This document shows positions 12,572 through 25,003 of a stretch of 64,000 nucleotides of DNA, one piece after another. The translations under genes were made by a program, and so were the position numbers. Each line of letters starts with the position of its first letter. The first letter of the stretch is position 1. The notes below the pieces were generated by a model. It was not told the origin of the DNA, did not search any database, and was given only the letters and a program-made list of their open reading frames with translations. The DNA comes from Lampris incognitus (taxonomy: Eukaryota > Chordata > Actinopteri > Lampriformes > Lampridae). The DNA is taken from positions 59,565,578 through 59,629,577 of the forward strand of contig NC_079217.1 of the NCBI RefSeq assembly GCF_029633865.1, in the 5' to 3' direction.

Positions 12572-12606
<35 letters not shown>

Positions 12607-14702
12607 TCAGGAGCAGGAGCTGACAGTGGAGATATGTGGCACAAAAGTCAGCCGCTCCAGCCAACTCAGTCTGTAGCTCGCCCAGCCTCTGCAGGTCTCT
12701 AAGAGAGAGGGAAAGGGAGAATGAGACATAACTAGATACACAGTGAAAGAGAGGGAGAGAATGTGTGTGTGGGGGGGGGGGGGGACAGACAGAGAGAGAG
12801 GGACAAAGAATGAGAATGGAAAGAGAGAAAAAGAAAAAGAGTGTCTGTGGAGGGTGGGGGGTCTATTCCGTTGCCTACCAACACGGGGATCGCTGGTTCG
12901 AATCCCCGTGTTACCTCCGGCCTGGTCGGGCATCCCTACAGACACAACTGGCCATGTCTGCAGGTGGGAAGCCGGATGTGGGTATGTGTCCTGGTCGCTG
13001 CACTAGTGCCTCCTCTGGTCGGTCGGGGCACCTGTTCGGGGGGGGGGGGGGCTGGGGAGGAATAGCGTGATCCTCCCATGCGCTACGTCCCCCTGGTGGA
13101 ACTCCTCCCTGTCAGGTGAAAAGAAGTGGCTGGCAACTCCACATGTATCGGAGGAGGCATGTGGATCGGCAGAGGCAGTGGAGCAGAAATCGGGACGGCT
13201 CGGAAGAATGGGGTAATTGGCCGGATACAATTGGAGAGAAAAGGGGAGGGGGGGAATCCACACAAAAACAAAAGAAGAAAAGAGCAACAAAGAAAGAGAG
13301 AGGGCAGAGAGGGAGAGTAAATAACTTTTTATCCACAGCTCAACATATGTAAAACCTCCCCTCAGTGGAAGCTGGAATACCTGCCACGACAGGTGATGTG
13401 ATCAACTACCTGGCAGAACAGAAAACCAGCACTACTGGGGGTCCCTTAGGACCTGGTTGAGAACCACTGGTTTTAAGCAGGCTGTCTCAGGTGTGACAGA
13501 GAACTTACAAAGAAAAAGATTAGACAAGCCATTTCAGGTTCAACAGAGAGCTATGGTGGGGAGTTTCCAGGTTTGGTGATGTGAACCGTAACCAGGCTTC
13601 AGCTTGGACTCAGACTGCTTTGTACATGTTTACATAATACATTCACAACTAGGATCACGATATTTTCTTTATGACGAGTAAATTTTAACATGTTGGGAAC
13701 TACTTGATGTGTGTGTGTGTGTGTGAGATAAATGCTTGCTTGGTGTGCCTGTGTGTACCGTATGGTGAAGTCAAGCAGGTCTTGGGCCCCCGGTGCTTCC
13801 AAGTTCTGGATTGTGCTGACCCTGTTAAGACTCTGCTGCAGGAATAGCTGAGCCGACTCCACCGAACCAGAACCAGCCCCAGAATCCACTGGATCTAACC
13901 CATACACCTGCTTCCTGCCTGGCAACTACAGGAGGAAGGGAGAGAGAGTGACAGAGAAGAGAAGAGTAAGAGAGTAAGAGAACAGAGTAAGCGTAAGAGA
14001 GTAAGAGAGAAGAGAGTAAGAGAGAATAGTAAGAGAGAAGAGTAAGACAGTAAGAGAAAAGAGTAAGACAGAAGAGAGTAAGAGTAAGAGAGACCAGAGT
14101 AAGAGAAGACCAAGAGTAAGAGAGAAAGCTAAGAGTAAGAGTAAGAGAGAAGAGTGAGAGAGTAAGTGTGAGTAAGAGAGAAGAGAGTAAGTGTAAGAGA
14201 GTAAGAGAGAAGAGTAAAAGAGTAAGAGAGAAGCGAGTAAGTGTAAGAGAGAAGAGTAAGAGAGCAAGAGGTAAGAGTAAGAGAGTAAGAGAGAAAAGAA
14301 TAAGCCAGAAGAGTAAGAGAGAAGAGAGTAAGAGAGTAAGAGAGAAGAGTAAGAGAGAAAAGAGTAAGAGAGTAAGAGCATGAGAGACAAGTAAGAGAGT
14401 AAAAGAGTAAGAGAGAAGAGTAAGAGAGTAAGAGAGAGAAGAGAGAAGAGTAAGAGAGTAAAAGAGTAAGAGAGTAAGAGAGAGAAGAGAAGGGAGAGAG
14501 AGAGACATGAATGTGTCTTGGATGTGAACAAAACCAAGCATGTCCGTGTGAGTGAGAGGGACACTGTTTATTTTTCTACAGAAAAGTCAGACGGGCTGAA
14601 AGAGAACGTGACTGTATGCGAGAGAGAAAGCAACAAGAAGAAAGTGCATGAAAGTGTGTGTCTGTATGAAAGAGTGAAAGACCGGGAAACAAAACAGATG
14701 GA

Positions 14703-14742
<40 letters not shown>

Positions 14743-15516
14743 TTCTACCCTGAGCGGGGGCACCAGGTGCGACAGGCTGTCTCGGAGGTAGGCATAGTGT
14801 CTGAAGGTGTGGTCGGAGAAGAGGGCCGGCATGGTGGGACACGACTTGGCGGCATTGAACACCAACACCAACACTGCGATGTCTGGGGCAACCGTCGTCA
14901 AGGACACACACACAGGCGGTTTGAGCAGCGCCAGCTGGCTAACAGACCACATACACATCTCCCATCTTACAAAGACTACAAAACTAGCGACAAACCAAGC
15001 CAATCAAAAATTATTTCTCAAAAGCTATTAAAATCTCCTGTATACTGACAGATGGTACAGAATGGGCAGGTGGAATTTAGTGAGGGGAGGGACACTGATT
15101 TGACTGACAGCCAATCACAGCCAGGAATGTTTTAGACTTAAGTGGACACCAATATGCTATTGGCTAGTTTCAGTTTGCTGGTAGAAGATCCCTCGTCTTC
15201 TCTCAGTCTCGATCATTCATGTGACCTACAGCCGCAAGTGCAGGATGACATCACCAAAAAATGATTGTATTTTCAGGAAAAAAACTCTCATAAACACAAT
15301 AAAATGTTTGGGGTTTTTTTTTGTGAATTTCTAGAATGTAGTGTTAAACAGATGTAAATGAAGCGCAGCTGAACCTTTAAAGGATGACACTAGTTTAGTC
15401 GTGCATCTCTACACCTTACAGCCAAGCAGCTCAAGCCGAGCAGCTACCATAACCTTTGCTCAGTTGACTAAAAACTACAATTATCAGTGATCACAACTCG
15501 ACTGTGGAATGTTGCG

Positions 15517-15548
<32 letters not shown>

Positions 15549-17012
15549 GGCTGGGTCATCCATGTCAGGTTCTGGTGTATCAAAGTAGGGGTGTGTGCTG
15601 AGCAGCTCAGGGACCAGTGGCAACACCAGGGTCGGGTGACGTGAGCCCAGGAACTTCAGACACCTTGAGAAAAACCACACAACTGCTAATCAGTCCTTTA
15701 CCCATCCATCTATTCACGCATTCATCCACTCATTCATTCAGTCATCCGCTCATTCATTATAAATGTTCACATAAGCCATTAGGGTCATGGGGGCCTGGAG
15801 TCTATCCCAGCATGCATCACATCAGAAGGCACTCACAGGACCATCACAAGACAGATACATACACACCATTCGCACCCATCGACTATTTACAGTCTCCAAT
15901 TACCTTTCACTTTTTGTTTTTGGCTTTCCCCCCCCCCTCTTTTCCTCCCCAATTGTACTTGGCCAATTACCCTACTTTCCGAGCCATCGCAGCTCCACCC
16001 CCCTCTGCCGATCCGGGGAGGGCAACAGACCACCACATGCCTCCTCCGGTACATGTGGAGTCGCCAGATGCTTCTTTTCACCTGGCAGTGAGAAGTTTCA
16101 CCAGGGGGACGTAGCATGTGGGAGGATCACGCTATTCCCCCCAGTTCCCCCTTCCCCCTGAACAGGCGCCCCGACCGACCAGAGGAGGCGCTAGTGCAGC
16201 GAACAGGACGAAAATGTGTGACGCCTGGGAGATTTAAAAAAAGAAGGGTTTCCTGAGTGTGACGTCACGTCCTGCCCATTCGTTTGGCAGGAATGACTGA
16301 TTGATAATTGGTCACCGCCGGTGGGCACAAAAGTGAGGGAACTGTATGGCACACTCGGTGGAAGGAACAGCGTTTTTCTACACACCTCTCTCTCCACTAA
16401 AAACAAGATTTGAACACCATCTACAACAAACAGGACTGGCTGCTCACGGGAGCTGGGATTGCATGCTTCGGACCACCGAGAGGAGACGTCCTCGCGGGGG
16501 GTCCCGAACCGGCTCACGGCTGCAGTGACGGTAAGCATAGCTGCCAGTTTACTCGCCTCTGTTTTCATAACAGCTCTGTGTTCGGTTTTCTCTCTATTTA
16601 GGTCACGTAGTGCTACTGCAGCGGCAAGCTCCGGTTGCGGGCTTGTCGCGGCTGTACCACAACAAATGCCATCACTTTTCCAAAGAAAAGTCCTACCCAA
16701 TGGAATGAACGACTACAAAGACGCTCATGGACATTCATGAATGCAACTAGTTCAAATTTTAAAATAGTTTTGTTGCTAGTTAAGTTACAATGGCCAACGA
16801 TATTCATAACTGACAAGTTGGTTTGACAGTTTGAACTTTAAATATTGAAACAAAATTCATTTGAGCGGCAACAAAACATCTAACAAACACGCACACAAAC
16901 ACACCCAGCCGCATAAGACACACAAATACACGAGGTAAGATTGATTGCTATGAATGGTTACCATGTCCGATGTAGAGCAGAGCTGACACACTCAAACCTA
17001 CCAAATAAGCCT

Positions 17013-17058
<46 letters not shown>

Positions 17059-17798
17059 CAATAAACACAAACAGATAAAGCGTGAGACCTACTTCCATAC
17101 GGAGTTGCGGTCGGTAGGGTATTTGTTGAGGTTCTTCAGCAGCTCCAGTAAGGCCAGCTGGATACACTCCTTAGTGGAGACGTTGGTGTAACACAGTAAC
17201 TCATGGAGTGCCTCCCTGATGTCACGGGATGAGTCCTGAACACACACACACACACACACAGTCAGAGGCGTGTTTGTGAGTATACCGGTTTTAACTCTGC
17301 TCATCGGGTCTAGAAGTTCGATCAAGTTAAAAAGAAGAATGGATGTTGTCCGCCCAATGGCTGCTGGGATAGGCTCCAGCATCCCGCGACCCTGATTAGG
17401 ATAAGCGGCTTGGAAAATGGATGGATGGATGAATGCTGCGAGGATATAAAATCTTTCTTTACTCTCACAAGGGAAGAAAACACATTCGCAAACAGACACA
17501 CACAATAAGAATACATTAATTTATTTATTTTTTCAAACACACAGGTGGGCACATACTCCATTTTATTTCGCTCTCTCTCGCTCACTCGCTCTCTCATCTA
17601 CACACACACACACACATACACTCATATGTGCGCTCTCCTCTTAATTCCAGTTTGTCTATTGCACAAGAAAAGCTGCCTGTGCAACACACACAGGAAGAAA
17701 CAAAGGGACAGAGTTTGAAAATCTGCTTCTTAAAAGTCTGTACTGTACCTCCCAAAATGTTTATACCCCTGTTATGTGTGTGTGTGTGGGTGGGTCTA

Positions 17799-17833
<35 letters not shown>

Positions 17834-20411
17834 ACAGACGGGTGACAACTTGAAGGAAAAACCAACATAAAGTGTCTTAGTAAGGTGCTGGTCCACCACA
17901 AGCCTCCAGAACATCTTCAATGCTCCTTGTCATAGATTCTAGAAGTCTCTGAACTCTACTGGAGGGATGGACACCATTCTTCCAACAGTATATTCTCTCA
18001 TCTGGTGTTTCAATGGTGGTGGTGGTGGTGGTGGAAACTGCTGTCTAACACGTCAGTACAAAATCTCCCATAGGTGTTCAGTTGGGTTGAGATCTGGTGA
18101 CTGAAGGCCATAGCATATGATTTAACATCATTTACCTTCTAAACAAACCATGCGGTGACCCCTCGTGTCCTGTAGATGGGGGCATTGTCATCCTGGGAGA
18201 GACCACTCCCACCAGGATAGAAATGTCTCATCATAGGATGAAGGTGATCACTCAGAATAGCTTTGTATTGAGCCCCCGGACCCCCTCACTGTAGAGGTCA
18301 AGCATTCAGGTTTCATCACCCGTCTGTGTGTCTCTATGTGTGTGTACCTCCAGCACAGCCAGCACGGTGTCGAGCTGATCTTCTCGAAGCGTGATGTGGG
18401 TGGAGATCTCCCTCAGCACGTGGATGGACTGCAGTCTGACCTCCTCGATCTCGTCATTGAACATGTCCACCAGGAAGTCCAGGCACTTTTCCGCAAAGCT
18501 GGGAGAGGAGCGCGCCAACAGGCACAGAGCCTCCACCGCCGCGATGCGCACCTCTGATGGTAGGGGGAGAACCAGGACGATATTAGTGACTGTTCTATGC
18601 ATGCTCCACCCTCGTTGTGTACCACCGAACAACCAGCGGTCAGTGTCACTGTGACTTAACACGCTTACTGTGTTCACATTCACACAACGGTGAATATCTC
18701 ATCACGGCACTAACAATATGTTAGTCCAACATTTGCAGAACAGGTTTTCATCTTCTGTATTTTTCTATCGCTTGAATTATTAATCCTTTATCTTCACCCT
18801 TTACTTTTACCCGAACCTTTATCTGTACACTTGAGTTATATTTTCACCTTCAGATTTCTTTCTTTTTCATACTGAGAAACTGCGAGTCAACATTATATTG
18901 CACTGTTGTAAATGTCAAAACTTAAAATAAGAAAATTAACAGTTATATTACAAAACAATGCCACAAAGAACATATAAGACAATAGACTATAGGGGAATAT
19001 ATAGAAAGAAAGGAAAAAACAGGGTTATATCATCATAGTGGAAAACAAACAGAACTATAACACGACAAAAATAGACCATAGGGTTAAGATAAAAGTTGGA
19101 AGGTCTAGGATGAAAAGGAGAGGAGCACTGAAAAAAAACTTACATTCTCAAGATGTGACTACTACTACTACTACTACTACTTTCGGCTGCTCCCGTTAAG
19201 GGTCGCCACAGCAGATCATCCGTTTCCATCTCTTCCTGTCCTCTGCATCTTCCTCTGTCACACCAGCGCACCTGCATGTCCTCCCTCACCACACCCATAA
19301 ACCTCCTCTTTGGCCTTCCTCTTCTCCTCTTCCCTGGCAGCTCCATATTCAGCATCCTTCTCCCAGTATACCCAGCATCTCTCCTCCACACATGTCCAAG
19401 CCATCTCAATCTTGCCTCTCTTGCTTTGTCTCCAAGTCCAACCTGAGCTGTCCCTCTAATATACTCGTTCCTAATCCTGTCCTTCTTCATCACTCCCGAT
19501 GAAAATCTTATCATCTTCAACTCTGCCACCTCCAGCTCCACCTCCTGTCTTTTCGTCAGTGCCGCTGTCTCCAAACAATATAACATAGCTGGTCTCACAA
19601 CCATCTTGTAAACCTTCCCTTTAACTCTTGCTGGTACCCTTCTGTCACAAATCACTCCTCACACTCTTCTCCACCCACTCCACCCTGCCTGCACTCTCTT
19701 CTTCACCTCTCTTCTGCACTCCCCGTTACTTTGGACAGTTGACCTCAAGTATTTACTCGCCAATTGTATTCAGCCAATTACCCCACTCTTCTGAGCCTTC
19801 CCAGTCGCTGCTCCACCCCCTCTGCCAATCCAGGGAGGGCTGCCGACTACCACATACCTCCACCGATACATGTGGAGTCGCCAGCCGCTTCTTTTCACCT
19901 GACAGTGAGGAGTTTCACCAGGAGGACATAGCACTTGGGAGGATCAAGCTATTCCCCCCAGTTCCCCCTCCCCCCTGAACAGGCACCCCGACTGACCAGA
20001 GGAGGCGCTCGTGCAGCAACCAGGACACATACCCACATCCAGCTTCCCCACCCACAGACACGGCCAATTGTGTCTGTAGGGACGCCCGACCAAGCCAGAG
20101 GTAACACGGGGATTTGATCCAGCGATCTCCATATTGGTAGGCATCGGAATAGACTGCTATGCTACCTGGATACCCAGACAACGTTGTCTTAACCGTGTGG
20201 CAAGAAACAGCTTGTCAGAGACAGGTTTCAGTAATCAGTCTCCATCATCCATGATATACGTAGAGCACTGGTACCTGTGAAGAAAAGTCACTTCCACACT
20301 TAATTTTCCCCGATTTGACTTAGTAAGTCTTAGTAGCTTATTTAGTCACTGTTGGCTGAGCCATACCAAGCACATTTCTGATCACAGCACAGCACAGCAC
20401 AGCACAGCAAA

Positions 20412-20502
<91 letters not shown>

Positions 20503-20693
20503 CTGTCTCATACCATACATCTCGTCCTCCAGGCCGTGTACAAAGGCCCCACAGGCCCCAGAGGCGATGAGGTTGACCGCATTAGTGTCCACCCTCTCTT
20601 TGGGAGCGTCATCTGCCCACTTCCTGCCTGAGGAGAACTCTCCGGAAGCGTAGAGCTCCTTTGCCCGCTCATGGGCCGTGCGCTTCCTCTATG

Positions 20694-20785
<92 letters not shown>

Positions 20786-22277
20786 AGGAGGGCGGCTTAG
20801 AAGGGAATAATTGTACACATTTACTACTAGTATTACTTTCGCCCATCGGCCCCTTTCCCTCACAGCAAGACGATGGTGTAGTACTCTTCATCAGTACAAT
20901 TCTTTGTAGCTCTCCTTCCTAAATTGTTTCTTTTATATTAGTAGTTAGCCATCCTTTGTTCCATTTTACCATTATTCTTTCAAAAAATACAATGGTTTGT
21001 CGACTATTTGATTGTTCAACTAGTGGGTAGGTCATCTCTGTGGGAATCACTTACAGTCATCTCTGTAAGTGGGAAGATGGCGACGCGAATTCACTTTTGC
21101 AGCGGCCTCACCCAGCACTGGTGTGGGAAGACAGCAACATGAACTTGCGTTTGCGGTGGCCTCGCCCAGTGCTGTCCATGTGGTGTCTTTGTCCATGTCT
21201 GCATCTAGGTTTGTTTTGTCTTGATTTGATGGCTGGGAGGGCTGGTGCTGGATCGGCTGGGAGAGCTTCGTCTGTTGTGTCCTGTGGGCCCAGGGACTGT
21301 GGCCCTGACCAGAGTTGTTCCCGAGGAGGTAACAACAGGGGCGGTCTGATGGGACGTGGAAGCGGGACAGGCAAAGCTAACTGCTAGCCCATGCAGACCA
21401 GCAGTTCCGATAACACTGAGGGCGGTCTGGCAGCGGCCTCGCCTAGCGTTGACTGTGTTTTTGGTGTTGTTGTTTTAAGTGCGGGGAGGTGTGTCAAAGG
21501 TGTCTGGCTGGAAGAGCTGGCATTGGATCAGCTGGGGGAGCCTGGTCTGCTGCATCCGGTGGGCCCAGGGTCCACGGCCCTGACCAGAGCTGTGCCCAAG
21601 CAGGAAACACCGAGGGAAGTCTGACAGGACGCGGAAGCAGGACAGGCTAAGCTAACTGCTAGCCCATGCAGACCAGCAGTTCCGACAGTCATCCTGACTG
21701 GCATTCGTTCTCCTGGACAGTGGAATTGTTGGACTGTGTTGCACTGAGTGGACTGTGTTGTTAACTGTTTGTGTGGTTTGTTTTTTTTTCTGCTTCAATC
21801 TCTCTTGTTTTTTGTATGTTTTTGGTGGTGTAGTTTTTGGGAACTTTGGATGTGTGTTTTTATCGCCCACCTGCTGTGGGCTGGGGGAAACGGAATTTTG
21901 TTTCTTTTGTGTATGCAAGTATATGAAAGAAACGACCTTAAATTGTTCCCAATTCCTGATCTGGCATGAGGGCTGTTAAGAGACTCACCCTGAGATCGGA
22001 CATCAGCTTCTTATCCAGGGTCTGTTCCAGAAAGTGAGGACTGACCTGCAGCATGGAACCCTGGAAACACAAGCATGGGAACAAATAAAATACAAAACCA
22101 CTGTGTGTACAAACCATTACCAAAGGCTCAGAAATACGGAAAAAGTAGTATGTGAGCCGTTGTGAAGAGTGACTGCAAACTCGTTGGTTTTGTTTGTGTG
22201 GGTTTTTTGAATTTTTTTTTTTTTAGTTACATGTCTGGATGCAAATAGACAGCCATAGATGGTATGCACGCATGAAC

Positions 22278-22334
<57 letters not shown>

Positions 22335-24918
22335 CTAAGGTCCTCTCACCAGAGTTTTGGCTGCCTGCACCCTGACCATCCAGGAACCATCGCTGACCAT
22401 GTGACTAATCTTCCCAAACGAGTCATCAACCAGACGGATCTCCTCATTAGACGACGGGATGGGCACAATGCTGATTGGACAGAAGCAACATGGAGCCAGA
22501 AATCAGAGGCAGACACAGGAAACAGTTTACATTGTAACAAGAATGTGAGAGTTTCTAGTTGGAGTTTATTGTTCCCTTGGAGGAAATGATGTTTTTTCCA
22601 CCAATAAAAAAGTGCTTTATAGCCATGAATTAAAACAGTACTCACTACCAACGAGTATATAATACCTCTCTCCCAAGAAGAATTTTGAATGCACAAGTTA
22701 GAGGGTCAACTACCCTCTCTAATAGTAAACACAAAGATGTTATTACTGGACGTCAGTTTTTTTTTTCTCCCAAATTGTACTTTGCCAATTACCCCACTCT
22801 TCCAAGCCGTCCCGGTTGCTGCTCAACCCCCTCTGCCGATCCGGAGAGGGCTGCAGACTACCACACGCCTCTTCTGATACATGTGTAGTCGCCAGCCACT
22901 TCTTTTCACCTGACAGTGACGAGTTTCGCCAGGGGGACCCCAGTTCCCCCTCCCCTTGAACAGGCGCCCTGACCGACCAGAGGAGGCACTAGTGCAGCGA
23001 CCAGGACACACACCCACATCCGGCTTCCCACCCGCAGACATGGCCAATTGTGTCTGTAGGGAAGCTGGAGGTAAAACGGGGACTTGAACTGGTGATCCCC
23101 GTATTAGTAGGCAACGGAATAGACCGTCATGCCACCCGGACGCACATCAATGATTTTTAAAGGTAGTGACACTGGTTTGAAAATGGAACCACCGTGGCAT
23201 GTCTACGTACAGATCATTTAAAACATGGACGCTTGATCTACTGTTGTACTCGCTGGGAGTCCCTCTGGTTAAAACAAGGTTTTACAGTACACGCTTGCTC
23301 GTGTAGCCGTCTCCTCACCTCTCCGGGTACAGCTGGCTCAGCACCCAAACCATTTGCACTGCAGCAGAACGCACCTGCTCGTAGTCATCGGACAACAATC
23401 TGCAGGCCTACACTCGCAAGGATGCAAGAGTATACACAAATCAATCACACACACACACACATACATACATAAAAGCACACACAATCACATAAAAACGTTT
23501 AAATCAATCTTATGCTAATTTCCTCAAATTAGAATACAGACGAGCCTTTAATATTTACCATTCGCTTCCATTTTTATTCCTCTTGTGCGGAGTCACTCAT
23601 TTCAAATGGTGACTATCTCATTTTGGAACGATACACATCTGACATACAAGTCTTTGGTAATTCACTGACTTTAATTTCGGTCCTTACACATTACCCATGA
23701 AAGTACACAGGACGGGAGTACTGAGATTACCTGCTCATAGATGATCTGTTGGATCTTCATCCCTCTCTCATGTAACTGCAGCTGAAAGCCAGAGACGGAA
23801 GTAAATAATTAAAAATACAAGGCATCATCGTCAACATCTCCTACAGAGTTCTTTTATAAATGTGGACCTATGATTCAGTTTTTTTGTCTTTACACTGTTT
23901 TTTTCCTGGTGGCTGCTGCCTGATTCAATTTACCTACAGTATTCATAAAATCTATTACTATGTCTTACATGGATGTAAAAATCAGCGATAAGCTTCACCG
24001 CAAAAAATGAAAGTAAAAGGAGGATTGATAAGAGTACATCTGTCGCCATCTTACAATAGTGTGATTGCACCCCCCCCCAATCCTCTGTGAATAGTACACA
24101 TGGCCATTGTAAATCTAGTTAAGGGTCACAGCAATTTGCATATGAAACCAATCATTATTTTCGGTCATTATATCACTGTATTGTTTATAAGGGTGGATGA
24201 GTGATGAAATATTACTCTCACTAAACGGGTCCAGATGAAGTGATTCTACTTTCCGTGAGTGCATTCTTAAGCTAACAACACTGTGCGTAGGGTGAGTGGG
24301 GTAAAGCGGTGGGTGGTGTCTTACCATGGCCTTTATGGCTGCTGTCCGGACCCTGGGGTCCTGGTCACCAAAGTAGTCACTGATGACACTCTGAACATCC
24401 CGCCCACCTACTGGCATGCCATGACATCACACAGCATTAACAACACATAATAGCACAGTCAGTAATAATTAGAAGCAAATTAGATTATACATCAGTGTTG
24501 AGACTTTTCTGATAGAAAAGGAAGTCAAAATGTTATTTTACAAATCTATGACTTCAAAGATGTATTTAAAACATGTTTCAAATCCAGTAAGAAAAAGATC
24601 AAAGCAACATTGCTGCCAACATTAAAATGCAATCCTTAAGATTTACAAGTAAACAAACATCATTTTTGATATTTTCTATACTGGTTTACTTATGAAAATA
24701 GCTAATCCACAAATGAATGACCTGGAAACTTTTGATCCTGGTCACTGCCTCTGTAATTCACTCTTCATTTCTATTCCACAATATCATTTCCACACACCTG
24801 TGGATGAAATCCCTCCCTCGCCATCTTTCATCAACGGTGTGTCTACGGTGCCCAGACACCCCAAGAGATGGAGGCACTTGATCCTAACCCCAAAATGTGT
24901 ATCTGATAGATGCTGAGA

Positions 24919-25003
<85 letters not shown>

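Noticed and set aside
12890-12910. tRNA gene from B-box-like sequence in the SINE copies
   Set aside because: The cloverleaf is incomplete and each instance is the head of the dispersed SINE.
13825-14564. Leu/Ser-rich minus-strand frames of 212 and 238 codons
   Set aside because: Translation of the CTCTTACT tandem repeat in INTS4 intron 15.
24902-24904. Acceptor at the second AG for INTS4 exon 5
   Set aside because: It would drop HLS and put the exon out of phase with exon 4; the upstream AG gives exact agreement with known INTS4.
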